64,000 bases of DNA, from the NCBI GenBank assembly GCA_018873225.1, contig JAEILZ010000001.1, forward strand, positions 2,480,001 through 2,544,000. The letters are read 5' to 3'. Position numbers and translations under genes: made by a program. Every line of letters begins with the position of its first letter. Position 1 is the first letter of the stretch. The notes beneath the pieces are model-generated. The model was not told where the DNA came from, searched no databases, and saw nothing but the letters and a program-made list of their open reading frames with translations. Shown piece after piece: positions 1-10,059 of the stretch. The stretch comes from [Phialemoniopsis] sp. UDSM-2020. Taxonomy: Eukaryota > Ascomycota > Sordariomycetes > Thyridiales > Thyridiaceae.

Positions 1-225
1 TCGAGCTTTTGAGTTGCGGAGATGCTTTAGGCAAATGAAATAATCTATTTAGCTCTGTCCCGGAAACCAGGGTAGCATCCAAATCCATATAGCCAGAGTC
101 CCTGCATCAGGGTCTTCACGTTGGCTGCAGGGTGACAGTGTCATTCTGTATGCTACGAGATGGCATTCCGAATTTTCGTTTCCGCAAACACATTATCGTC
201 TGTCCGACTTTTCATCATGGCTGTC

Positions 226-232
226 TATAAAA
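226..232 (+). promoter_or_regulatory. TATA box of the small secreted protein gene
   Basis: TATAAAA lies 124 bp upstream of the ATG at 356, the position expected for a strongly transcribed fungal gene with a leader of about 90 to 100 nt. The stretch between it and the ATG is A/C-rich and ATG-poor apart from one ATG near 253. The rest of 1-225 shows no coding signal. Confidence 0.6.
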
Positions 233-355
233 GGGCCAAGATGAGGGTGTGCATGAAAGTCATTTTGGCCATCATTGTTTGAACAGCCATCTCGAAAACT
301 TAAAACACCAATAATCCCTTAGACCATCTTACTCGGACATCATCATCAAAGCAAT

Positions 356-694
356 ATGCTCTTCACCCAAACCCTCGTCGTCCTGACCAGCCTTGCGGCC
401 TCGGCCGTTGCTGCTCCCGCCCCCTCCGATCCCATCCTGGTGCCCACGATCACCGACGGCGGAGTGTTAACGCCAACCCTGATCACGAGTCCCACGCTGA
501 CGAGGAGTCCTATCATCCCTCCCATCCAAAACTGCTGCTGCTGCCGCACCAAACTGCCCACGGGGCCCAGGGTGACTCTGTCGCCAGACATCGTGGCAGC
601 TGACGACGCCATGGCTCAGCTGTGCGCACCCATCGCCTGCCCGCCAAGCAACAAGCAGCTGTGCTTGATGGTTCTATGTCCCACCGCTCTGTGA
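356..694 (+). CDS. Small secreted cysteine-rich protein
   Basis: A single-exon gene of 112 residues. Residues 1-20 form a signal peptide with a hydrophobic core (LVVLTSLAASAVAA) and an Ala-x-Ala cleavage site before PAP. The mature part of about 92 residues starts Pro/Thr-rich. It then has four consecutive cysteines (NCCCC) and four more in the last third (LCAPIAC, LCLMVLC), eight in total. The spacing is not that of hydrophobins (which have two separate CC pairs) nor of CFEM domains. The TATA box at 226 and complete signal peptide argue for a real gene. Proteins of this kind from fungi include effectors and cell-wall proteins, but nothing here fixes a function. Its neighbour on the right is the convergent SEA4 gene, about 200 bp away. 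Confidence 0.75.
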   Translation: MLFTQTLVVLTSLAASAVAAPAPSDPILVPTITDGGVLTPTLITSPTLTRSPIIPPIQNCCCCRTKLPTGPRVTLSPDIVAADDAMAQLCAPIACPPSNKQLCLMVLCPTAL

Positions 695-899
695 AGATGG
701 GGTAGGCGAGATGGTGGATTTATTGTCAGAAGACAGTTTGAGGAGGGTATGGTTGTAATTGTGCATTGGCAAGTTTCGCCGAGTTGATACCAGGGGCATT
801 GAAAGTTCGAAGCGGGATAGGTGGCTTCTGTAGCGATGCGGATCGATAGACAGTCATCTTACAATTGATATCAGAGAGTTCTTGTCAAGATTCTGCTCC

Positions 900-3800
900 T
901 TAACGGTAGTTGAGTTCGGGATTCGCCCTGAAGTTGCACTTGCAGCGACACTCCGGTACAGGACATTCGGCGTGGCGCGCAAACCACTGCCTTGCGTGAT
1001 CCAAATGCAAGACGTGCTCGCATTTTAAACAGAATGTCGGAAATTTGGCAGCCAGGCCCGTCTCGACATCAGTCGCAGCCTCGGGCTTGTTGGACCGAGG
1101 CATGCCGACAATCTCGAGGCACACCACACATCGAGGTAGGTGCCTCTTGCAATTTGGACAACTGACCCCGGCCATGGCCATCTTTGACGTCAACTGCATG
1201 TCTTTATCGGCTGGAAGCTGACTGGAGGTGGCTAGCCGTGTTTCCGCATCACAATAGACACAACGTAGTGCGATTTGCCGGAACGGTGGCTTGATGGTCG
1301 GGCGCCCATCTCGCTTGCTCTTCTTTGTTGACTCCACCTCGAACTTGGTCCTCTGAAAGAATGCTCTGTGTCGCTGGAGATAGGCCCGGTAAGCGTTGCG
1401 CCACGCGGTGCAGCGATGGTCATCGATGAAGCGAGGGGCGCAGATAGACATGATGAGGGTGGCAGTCTGCAAGTCGTAGAACTTCTCGATGTATTTGGCG
1501 AGGATGTCTACCATCTTGTCGGTAATGCCAGTGAGCAGGATACCCTCGATATCTCCCGTTTCGATCGCCTCGTCGACCTCCTTTTCCAGCCACCGGGTCA
1601 ACTGCTGATCATCAAAGTTTCGCACAGCAACGGACACCCTGTCTCGCAAGGGCAGAGACTTCTGGTTGGCAATCATTGACCAATCGCCAGTAGCGATGAT
1701 TGTGGAAATAGCCTTGAGATATGGGTCCGTCTTGGACGCGACCTTGTCGTCGAAATCCAGGTGCTCTTTTGCAACATTTCTGCCCCCTTTGCCAATGAGT
1801 TGCAGGGCCAAGGAGACAAAGAGAAGCTCAGGGTGTTCTGCACTGGCATCCTTAAGTATCTGTACAGCTTTCTCCCTGTCTCCCCTGAACAAGGCCTGAG
1901 CCGTGGCCATATTGGTTTGCGTTGTCAGCCTCACCGTCCCGGGAAGCTGTGCCAAGTCGATGAAGTAATCGCCATCGGTTCTCCCCCAGCCGCAAATATC
2001 TAGACACAATCGGCGATGATGCGGCTTTTTCGTATCCACGCCATCGAAGCGGGCAATTCCACGTTTCTTGCAGATGGCATTGATGGAGCGCTCCCAGACA
2101 GAGACGTCAGGGGTAGTCGATCCGCCATCCGACAGCCTTGATGACTTCTTCTTGCCAAGATCGTTCATCCATATACTGGCCACACCCATATAACCCAGGT
2201 CTAGCGGATGAGACATCATGCCGCCATCAGCAACAGCCTCTTCGGCGCCATATATCCATGACCAGACGGATCGTAGCCAGGGATCATCGGCTACGATACT
2301 TTGGTTCAACTTGAAATCAAACAAGTATTTCTCTTTGGCCCGAAGCAGCATGATGTGGTTGAGAACCATCTTCGCATCCTTCGGGAAGCCTCTTGTGTCG
2401 CGGGAAAGTGTCAACAGTCTCTCGTGCAACTCTCGAGACGAGGGTAGTAGACTTGACAAGGACAAGTCAGCCATAGCCTTGATAGTGCCGCTTGACTCGG
2501 ATTTGCGCAGTCGATCTTGCTGTTTATTATCAGTATGCTGCACAAATTGCTCCGAATAATGCCTAAGAGCCTGAAGCTTTTCTGCGATAGTAGTGGCTTC
2601 GGCGAAGTCTGACGGGAGTGGCTCGGACCTCCGCTGCTCATCGATCACTGTCGTGTTCTGCTGTGGTTGTGACCGTAGGCAGTTTTGAATGACGGCAGCA
2701 AGGTCAGCTTTCTCGGGTCCAAAAATCGGGACCTCCGACAGATGATCTTCTATAGCCACTGGTCCAAGAACGTCTGCCACCTGTGATTGCTCGAAATCAA
2801 GGACGTTCAAGAAGGGTCCTCCCTCTGAGGCGATAATTAGCAACATATGGAAATCTTAATCAATAACCAATTCATACCTTCGAAGCCTCGATGCGGAGGT
2901 TGCCATGGAATTAGTTTATATGGATAGGTCGTTGTAGGAGATGGCACCTCCAGGATGTCGAAAGCGCCGTTCGCCCTGAGAGCAAGCAGCCTCGGTCGCA
3001 GAACTGGAGTGCCCAGGGTGATCCAATCAAACGACACTATCCGGTCATTCTTTCGACTCGAATCCATATAATGGCTGTCCATCTCATTAGACACCCTGAC
3101 GGTGAGTAGCTCTGGGCTACCCTCGGTCTCCATGTCGGGGGCAGTATGCTCCGTCCTGGTGGACAGAACCTTGAGCTGCCCATTGCGGGACAGCACGGCG
3201 AGCATGCCCCTGTGGTCACGGCAGTATCGCAAAGACCGAATGAACGCATTCTTACTATCACTCATGGCTTGGTCCGACTCCGAATTCATTGCACGGTCTA
3301 GTCGTAGGGCACCGCCCCAGGGGACATCGTCGATATCAATCGCATCCAGGTATGCTGGAGATGCAGCATCGCGAGAGACAGCGCGACGATCCCATACCAT
3401 GACGCCAGGCTGATCAAGGGCGGAAGACGCGAAGTAGTTCTGGTCGGCATAGTCGATGGCGATGTTGTTATTACACTTGGTTTGGAAGCTGATGACTGAG
3501 TAGCTGGGGTCTAGCGCGAAAGAGTTAGAAATTTGACAGATTCAATGGAGTATCGTCATGCATGTGTAGCTTACCACGTAGGTCATGAATGCGAACGCCC
3601 TGAGTCTTGACACCGGCGACTAGGATGTTCGGGTTATCCTCAAAGAACTTGATGCTCGATATGGAAACACTGGGTTCGCGTCGCTCGATAGGCTCGAAGA
3701 AAGGAGTTATATCCGAGGGGAATCCAGTAGTAGGGGTAGACCCGAGACTGGAGAGCCGATTTACATCCCAGATGTGAAGCCCTTGATCACTCCTAACGCG

Positions 3801-4157
3801 ATCAAGGCCAACGGCCAGGAGATTCGAGGTGCTGAAGGCCACTGCTTGACAAGTGCGGGAAACCTTGAGATTGAGCTCGAGATAGGCATTGGAATCATCG
3901 TCGATTCTCAAAAGGTTGACGACACCAACCTGCGTGCCCACTGCGACAAGGCCCGGTATGGTGGGGGACCAGTCATATGTGGTCAATGGCGGTACATCGT
4001 CATGTTTTGATATCTTGTCGTACTGGAAGCGGCCGCGTTGCGCATGACCGGTCGGCTCGTAGACCTGCACAACGCGATGTTGCAGGTTGACATGCATGAA
4101 TCGGTCATGGCTTGCAGTGGGTGACCACTTGATCAGTCCTGGCTCTGGCCTGTCCAT
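900..4157 (-). CDS. SEA4: WD40/zinc-ribbon protein Mio (SEA4), SEACAT/GATOR2 subunit
   Basis: Three exons: 4157..3575, 3510..2878, 2824..900, giving 1046 residues. Introns are 64 bp (donor GTAAGC, branch CTAAC) and 53 bp (donor GTATGA, branch CTAAT), and both keep phase. The ATG at 4157 (MDRPEPGLIKWSP) is the first in frame; the codon two positions before it is TTG. The N-terminal half is a WD40 propeller (for example GLHIWDVNRL, GVRIHDLR, GVMVWDRR). The middle is helical and contains the family motif ICGWG. The C-terminus, roughly residues 923-1046, has Cys pairs (CVYC, CPNC, CVVC, CLKC) followed by HVLHLDHARQWF and CPVPEC, the RING-like zinc module of Mios. The family acts at the vacuole/lysosome, activating TORC1 by opposing SEACIT/GATOR1. 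It is divergent from EFG1. Confidence 0.92.
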
Positions 4158-4719
4158 CTTCAAGACAGTATTGGTACCGGGAATGAGATAGCTATCCTGA
4201 CGGCCACGTCTGCCTCGTCACGATCGCGGTGAAAGCTCCAGCAGGGGGTGCGAGCTTCATGAGTTGTTGGCTGATGAGCCAGAGATCATGGTACTTGGAT
4301 CTGTACCGGTTGGAATGGTTGCCTTCATACCAGAAGCGTAGAGAGAGTAATATACGGATCCTGCGGTATTGTTTTCTCAATACACTTCAAGTAAGCAGAG
4401 GCCTGCGGAGTCAATTGGCCAACAGAGAGGAAGTAGATCTCATCTTGATCGACCTGGGAGCTTGAGGCTCTCACTAAGATGTGCCTCTACCACAGTCGGC
4501 ATGCTTGCTGTGGGGGCGGCTGCACGGGCCAACCCAGTGTTCGAGGCCCCTCCCATCTCTAAACTTTTAGCGCCGCGCTATCTTATCGGACGAATTTGGT
4601 GGTGGTTCTGAATCTTTTTTTCTTGAATGCCTTCATGCAATCTGCTAAACCACAATTCGATACTCAATCAACCCGCCACGTCCTTTCGCAGCTCGACCAT
4701 AAAGTCGAAAGTGCCCGAC
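4158..4719. other. Divergent promoter region between SEA4 and EFG1
   Basis: 562 bp separate the two start codons. An in-frame upstream ATG at 4627 could extend EFG1 by 31 residues, but that extension has no family-like sequence. I see no TATA box of good quality on either side. The shared region implies that both genes use one nucleosome-free region. Confidence 0.5.
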
Positions 4720-5671
4720 ATGGCCACGAAACGATCTTTCGCCGAGTTTGACACTCACCCTGACCGGCAACATCTGATTCAGGAAGACCAGTCCGCCAAA
4801 CGACAGAAGAAGAAGAGCAAGAGCAGGCCCAACCCCACAGACGAGTCGGTCAACTGGGCCAAGAAAAGAGCGCGAACGATTGAGAGACTGTTCCAGAAGG
4901 GAAAGGATGGAATTCCTGCCGACGTTCAGCTAGAGCTCGAGCGAGAGCTAGCAGCGCACAAGAAGCGCATTGCTCAAGCAGGCGAGAAGAAGCAGCGATC
5001 CAAGATGATTGGCAAATATCACATGGTTCGCTTTTTTGGTATGTGCTCTGATCTCCGCTATACTTGCGTACCTTCTAATTAGATCTATCGTAGAGCGTAA
5101 AAAGGCCTTGCGGCTCGAGAAGCAACTCAAGCGGAAACTGGAGAACACAACCGATCCCCAGGAGATCGACGCCATTCGGGCTGACCTGCACATTGCCGAG
5201 GTGGACAAGATGTACACTATGTACTTCCCTTTCTTGGAGCGCTACATCAGCCTGTACCCGGTATCAGACGGGTCCAAGACTCAAAACTCGGACGAATCGG
5301 GCGACAAGAGCTCGGCTGCTGTCCACTTACACGCTGAACGGCCGCCGATGTGGAAAACGGTAGAGGCGGCCATGGAGAGCGGGACACGTGCATTAGAAAA
5401 GTTACGAGATAGGAAAGACGGAGCTGAGAGTGTGCCAGCCTCGAAACCGCGCGGGACCAGGCGTACGGAAAGGCCGTCTCGTTCGCAAGCATTGGCAGCG
5501 GAACGTAAACCCGCCAGGCAGGAGCCATCTCCGGTTCAGGTCAAGAAACCCGGCAATGACAGAGACGCGCCGGTTGCGAAGAACAGAAGGCAGCGTAGAG
5601 AGCTCGAGAGGGCCGCTGCAGAGGCCCGCGCTGATGCGGAAGATGATGGAGGTTTCTTTGAGGAGAATTGA
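4720..5671 (+). CDS. EFG1: rRNA-processing protein EFG1
   Basis: Two exons, 4720..5038 and 5094..5671, encode 298 residues. The 55-bp intron (GTATGT donor, TTCTAAT branch, TAG acceptor) splits the Glu codon of MVRFFERKKA. The start chosen (MATKRSFAEF) has G at -3 and G at +4 and matches the usual short basic N-terminus. The conserved Efg1 domain covers about residues 40-190, is highly charged and probably a long coiled coil. It includes KYHMVRFFERKKALR and MYFPFLERYISLYP. The last 100 residues are basic and disordered and end in an acidic GGFFEEN. The yeast protein is nucleolar and is needed for early 18S pre-rRNA processing; the same role is inferred here. Confidence 0.9.
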
Positions 5672-6365
5672 GAATGACAGACTCCAGATGAGCATTTACG
5701 AATAGATACCCAAAGATCGCATTGCTATTCAGTCATAGGGAAAGCGATTTTTACGTACTTATATACTAGAAACATGTTTCAATTTTGATTCTCGGTTTTG
5801 TGACTAGAATCAATCAATATATCAAACATCCCTAATTCGAAATGTTTGCACTGCTGAGATTCAATGCTGAAAAAGTGCACTGCAGCCTCCTCCATCAGCG
5901 AACTCCACTCTTGACACTCTCAACATTTCTCCTCCTGAACAGACAAGGACAGACAGGCGCCTTTCAAATTCGGTTCTTCTGATGCCGTCATCAGCAAACC
6001 GAATTCTTGCCAGACACTGTCGAGATACCATCCATCCCAGTACTCATACTCTTCGCACTGGTTGCCCTCACAGTACAACAGTTTCTGCCCCACCCTTGAA
6101 GACTGCGCGCGCGCAGGATGACCACCGAATCTGGTAACCAGCGTCAAGTCTTGATCGGTTGAAGGACATACCACTTGTGTATGGTCACAGCCAGCAGGTA
6201 TGTGTTAAATAATGCAGTGATATCATTTCCTCCAACCGTCGAGTCGACCACAAGTACTCCAACGGGACGCAGCCTTTCCTACGTTGCTGTCCACCATTGA
6301 TACCCTTCAGTGTCTTGACCCTCATCTATACCCTTTCACGAAACGTTTTTGGTTAAGTAGATCTA
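5672..6365. other. Intergenic region upstream of the dsRBD gene
   Basis: 694 bp between two genes of the same strand. The first 150 bp are A/T-rich and probably hold the EFG1 3' UTR. The part 5920-6174 is open on the minus strand and is listed separately. Confidence 0.4.
5920..6174 (-). CDS. Doubtful coding fragment, cysteine-rich
   Basis: The minus strand is open for about 85 to 100 codons but has no ATG. Read in this frame, the fragment holds several Cys (VCPST, LLYCEGNQC, GAC, EKC at the end) and an aromatic stretch EYEYWDGWYLDSV, which is more protein-like than random reading. It could be the last exon of a small secreted protein whose first exon I cannot place, a decayed gene copy, or chance. 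No splice acceptor with a convincing branch site stands out upstream. Low confidence. Confidence 0.2.
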   Translation of the reverse strand: MVCPSTDQDLTLVTRFGGHPARAQSSRVGQKLLYCEGNQCEEYEYWDGWYLDSVWQEFGLLMTASEEPNLKGACLSLSVQEEKC

Positions 6366-7366
6366 ATGAAGCGCAAGAGACCACAGGAAGACGAAGCCTC
6401 AAGGATGGCCTCACCGGCCTCTCCTGCCCCGCCGCGGCCACGCCCTGCAGTTGAGCCCGACGCCGTCCGTTACGAGGATCTTAAGACCTGGATCGCAGCC
6501 CAGGAATCCTTCGAGGCCGTCACATCGGTGCCCGCACCCCTGACGAAAGCGCAGCGCAAGGCTCTGGCTGCCTTCAAGCTGCCGCCGTTAGAGGAGCCTG
6601 CCATTGGCGATACTGACTGGGTTAGTCTTCTTATGAGTAAGTCAATGGCACCGACCATAATCTTATTACCATGATTCCTTCTAATACCGACACTCCTTCA
6701 GGATATCGCGATGCCCACAAGGGCAACCAAGGTATCATATTCGCTGATGCCCCATGTCCCTCGCCCGTGAACCCGGGCGCGCCTCCGCACTGGACCTGCT
6801 GCGTGACGATCTCTGAGGCACCGGGCCACAACTTCCCGCCGGGCCCAAAGAGCACCGTAGAAGCACAGGTGCCACCCCCTTCCTTTGCACGTAAGAAGGA
6901 TGCCAAGCAGTACGCGGCCAAGTCTGCCGTGGCATGGCTGATGGAGCAAGGCCGTATACCCACCAATGCCGTGGACGCCGTCTTTCCGAAGCCGAAGCCC
7001 ACACCATCACCCGCATCTGTCAAACCGCAAGCTGGTCCCTCAATATCGCCAGTAGCATCTCCTCAGAGCCAGGGTGAGGACTCTGCAGCCGCACGTATTC
7101 CTCAGCTGTGCCTGCAACTTAGCCTGCCGCTCCCACGCTATGTGGTCATACCGCACGACGTGATCCCGGGCCTGTACAGCGGATATGCGGACTTTGGCGG
7201 CGACATGCGCATCCCATCCCGAGTCGGCACGGTGGAGGACGTATACGGCAAAAAGGCAGCCAAGGAGCGGATGACGGAACAGGTTCTGGAGTATCTGCTC
7301 GAGGTTGAGGCCAACAGGAGACGGATGATTGCGACCGTCATGGCTGAAATGGACGAGCAAGACTAA
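6366..7366 (+). CDS. Double-stranded RNA-binding-domain-like protein
   Basis: Two exons, 6366..6636 and 6702..7366, encode 311 residues. The 65-bp intron has donor GTAAGT, branch CTAAT and acceptor CAG, and it splits an Arg codon (LLM-R-YRDAHK). After a disordered basic N-terminus, residues of about 35-85 form a helical lead-in (DLKTWIAAQESFE, LTKAQRKALAAF). From about residue 90 a dsRBD-like fold follows: an early YRDAHKG, a strand region with HWTCCVTI, and the typical last helix KKDAKQYAAKSAVAWLM. A second conserved block near the C-terminus (LPLPRYVVIPHDVIPGLYSGYADFGG) ends in a helix. Similar proteins exist across Sordariomycetes, and I know of no assigned function. RNA binding is inferred from the fold only. 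Confidence 0.75.
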
Positions 7367-7564
7367 GTAACATCGCGCTCTACGAATCATGATGACGAAA
7401 GAAACGAGACATGCTAGGCACGGCGCTTTGGGAAAACTGGAATAGATAGGAGTTCGAGGCGTTCTCAGTCGAAAGATTAACATTACAATGGGTTTCTCTT
7501 GGCTTCATGTTGATCATGATATCAAATAAACTGGCTTGCTCTTCATCTTCCCACGTCTCATGAT

Positions 7565-9106
7565 TCAAAAGACTCGCCACACAGCGCCCGCCCTCTGGGT
7601 ATCACGGCGCGGCTCGTCTTCCTCTGCGTTCATCCTCCGTATCCACTCGTTCTCCTGCCTCAGCGCCTCGCGCTCAATCTCCTCCATGACGTGCAGCTCG
7701 GCCAGCATGTCGTGCACCAGGCTCCGGCACCCGCCCACCATCTGCGCCAGGCTCGAGTCCTCGTCGTCGTCAGGGATGTCCTCCAGCTCCCGCAGCAGAC
7801 GCCTCCACCCGTCCAGCTTCCTAACCAGCCCAGCACACTCCTCCCTCCACGACGCGTCCAGCTCCCCGATGAAGAGCGCCCCGTCGTCGTCATCCTCGCC
7901 AAGCCCTTCCAGTCCCTCTTCCTCCCGCCGCCGCACCACCTCGGCCATCTTTTGCGCCCACCTCTCGAACCGCCGCACGACGCGCGGGTACTTGCCGCCC
8001 TGCTCGCCGAGCGCCCACACGCCCGTGATGACCTCGTCCAACACCCGTACCCTGTCCCCGAGCGCGACCTCCCCCCGCGAGCCCCACGCCCTCCCGAGCG
8101 CCGCCACGTTTTGCCGCTCCAGGACCCGGCTCTCCTCGCGCCCAACGTCCTGCGCCTCGCGCTGGAGCGCACCGAACCGCGCGCCCAGGCGCTCGCGCGC
8201 GCTGCCGCGCCAGCACTTGTCCACGGCCCCCGCGTCGCGGTGCAGGAGGTGCAGCTGCAGCAGCTCGGTCTGCAGGCGCACCGTCTCGGCGCTCATGGCC
8301 ACGTTGGCCGGTAGCTTGGACGGCGAGGGCGGCGCCAGGAACGTCGAGGTCAGGGGTTTCGGGGCGAGAGTCTTGGCGGGCGAGTAGTGCTGCTGCATGG
8401 TGTTGAAGGCCGGGCGCCCGAGGCGCTGCGGCGGCGGGAGCATCTGGCCTGGGCCTTGTTGGCGCGGGTCTGCTGCTGCTGCTGCTGCTGCTGCGGCGCT
8501 GGTGGTGGCTGAGCGGGTGCGGGGCGGCGTGCTTGACGTTTCTATGTTAGAGAGCTGTCTGCGGTGCAGGGACCTGCCCGTACTGGTGGTGGTGCTGGGG
8601 CCGGTCGCGGCGGGCCGAGTTGAAGTCCCGGTAGCTGGTCCGGTCTGCGTCGGGGGCCGTAGCACGGTTTGGCTTGTGAGCGCCGTGGCAGACGACTTGG
8701 CGCGACTGTGCGTCGGCACCCTCCTCGCCCCCGACGCGGCGGGTGGTGCTGCAGCAGCGGCGGAACTAGCGGCCGTCGGCCGCATGGCCGAGCTAGAGGG
8801 CTGGATCATGGATCGCGGCCGAGACGACGAAGGGCCTGCGGCGGTGCTGCGGTCCGTCGGCGGCGTCGCGCGCTTCACGGATGCCGATCTGCCCAGCCGT
8901 GTGCCGGGTACTGCCCCAACGGTGCCCGACCGGGGCTTGGTAGTAGCTGGGCCGGCGTGGACCGAGGCGGTGCGGCCTAGTCCGGCCGCCATGGGCAGGC
9001 GGCTCGGGGATGCATTTCGGGGGGTGTCCTTGTCGCCGGTTGCAGGGGCGGCGGGCTTGCGCAATGACCGTGTGCGGCCCAGGCCCGTGCCCGCGGCAGA
9101 AGACAT
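7565..9106 (-). CDS. Basic coiled-coil protein, HAUS8-like architecture
   Basis: A single exon of 513 residues. The first about 290 residues are disordered, Ser/Pro/Ala/Arg-rich and strongly basic, with repeated LGRT/LGRS-S motifs (GLGRTRSLRK, GLGRTASVHA, RLGRSASVKR) and an Ala tract. From about residue 295 it is helical (LQTELLQLHLLHRDA), with heptad-like segments through to an acidic loop and a last helix (MEEIEREALRQENEW). A basic disordered N-terminus plus a C-terminal coiled coil is the design of the microtubule-binding augmin subunit 8. The helical block resembles what I recall of fungal augmin candidates, but I cannot prove homology. The gene is convergent with the dsRBD gene (198 bp apart). 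Base composition is very GC-rich, so the opposite strand is also open for long stretches. Confidence 0.6.
   Translation of the reverse strand: MSSAAGTGLGRTRSLRKPAAPATGDKDTPRNASPSRLPMAAGLGRTASVHAGPATTKPRSGTVGAVPGTRLGRSASVKRATPPTDRSTAAGPSSSRPRSMIQPSSSAMRPTAASSAAAAAPPAASGARRVPTHSRAKSSATALTSQTVLRPPTQTGPATGTSTRPAATGPSTTTSTGRSLHRRQLSNIETSSTPPRTRSATTSAAAAAAAAADPRQQGPGQMLPPPQRLGRPAFNTMQQHYSPAKTLAPKPLTSTFLAPPSPSKLPANVAMSAETVRLQTELLQLHLLHRDAGAVDKCWRGSARERLGARFGALQREAQDVGREESRVLERQNVAALGRAWGSRGEVALGDRVRVLDEVITGVWALGEQGGKYPRVVRRFERWAQKMAEVVRRREEEGLEGLGEDDDDGALFIGELDASWREECAGLVRKLDGWRRLLRELEDIPDDDEDSSLAQMVGGCRSLVHDMLAELHVMEEIEREALRQENEWIRRMNAEEDEPRRDTQRAGAVWRVF
8470..8493 (+). repeat. (CTG)8 trinucleotide repeat inside the coiled-coil gene
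   Basis: Eight uninterrupted CTG units on the plus strand. On the coding (minus) strand they are read as an alanine run within the disordered half of the protein. The tract is likely variable in length between strains. Confidence 0.9.
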
Positions 9107-10059
9107 TCTTCTCCTCTTCCCAGATAGGAATCCGCTTGATGCTTTGTGTGTACACAGTGAGGTCTAGGCTTTTGTCTTTGCGTTGTGATACTGACAGTCC
9201 GTAGTTGGTTGTCGCCAGTTGGTGGGGCGACCGTGCGAGAAGCTCTGAACTGTAATTGATCTTGGCTCAAGCTTGCTTGGTCTTTCGAGCAATCAGGCAC
9301 TTGAGAAAAGACGGTAAAGCTTTCAAGGCTGAGGAGGGTGGTATGCGCTTCGGTTCGACTCCCGAATAGGCGAGCCGGCAAAGAACAAGGAGTGAATAAC
9401 CAGCTCTTAGGCTGTTGCAATGTCACTTGTATGTTGCCCTTGTTCTCAATTCATCTACGCATATGCACGCACGGGCTCGAGGCCGTTGGTTGCTGCAGGT
9501 CTCACCTAAAAGTGGCTCCAGGGGTCCAAAAAGCTAAAGTCAAGACTAGCGACGCGTCGCAACGCGTCTCACAAGAACAGTATCTGATCAGCATTGGAGG
9601 AGGTCAAGGCTCGAGGCTTGACAAGTTGACGATTTGAACTGATCACCAAGGATTATCCCATTACCTAAACGCATACAATCCCCAAACCGTCAACCCTTAT
9701 GACACCCACTTGACAAGGAGAACGCTCCAATGAATTGGTAATTGGTATGAAGCTCAAGCTCTATTCATCAAACCCTATGTAGGTTTCAAAGACTGCATAA
9801 TAACTTTGTATCACGGTGTCCTTATCTCGGCCGAGTTTCGGCTCGAGAGACACTCATCGCTATGAATTCAAATCATCGCTGCTCTAGCGGAATTGAAGTA
9901 GAAATAGGGGAAAAGTGTGAATCTGCCAGGGACCCATAGGTCAAAAAGGTGGTATCCTTAAAAAAAAGTCTCGAAACGCCCAATCCCTTCTATAGACATC
10001 CTTCGTGTCTCATAACTCGATATTCCATATGTAGATTCTTCCTTTTGTACAATCTGCGA
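9107..10059. other. Intergenic region holding a MITE remnant
   Basis: 953 bp between the start of the coiled-coil gene and the stop of the next minus-strand gene. It contains the promoter of the former and the 3' UTR of the latter. A decayed MITE copy is at 9622-9712. A GGTTCGACTCC string at about 9350 was considered as a tRNA B box and rejected. Confidence 0.5.
9622..9712 (-). mobile_element. Deleted MITE copy (family shared with 22842 and 45207)
   Basis: Read on the minus strand it starts AAGTGGGTGTCA, continues with GTTGACGGTTTG, then matches the interior of the 22842 copy (ATGCG-TTAGGTA-TGGGATAATCC-TGGTGA-CAGTT). It ends in a shortened left arm (GTCAACTTGTC), from which roughly 14 bases of the terminal inverted repeat are missing. 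The octamer TTGACAAG is present at both edges (9618-9625 and 9710-9717). At about 91 bp it is shorter than the other two copies. Confidence 0.7.

Noticed and set aside
7536..9167. Long plus-strand open frames opposite the coiled-coil gene
   Set aside because: They are Ser/Arg- or Pro/Leu-biased mirror products of GC-rich coding sequence on the minus strand.
9345..9380. GGTTCGACTCC string resembling a tRNA B box
   Set aside because: The flanking T-stem does not pair well and no matching A box or acceptor stem lies upstream.
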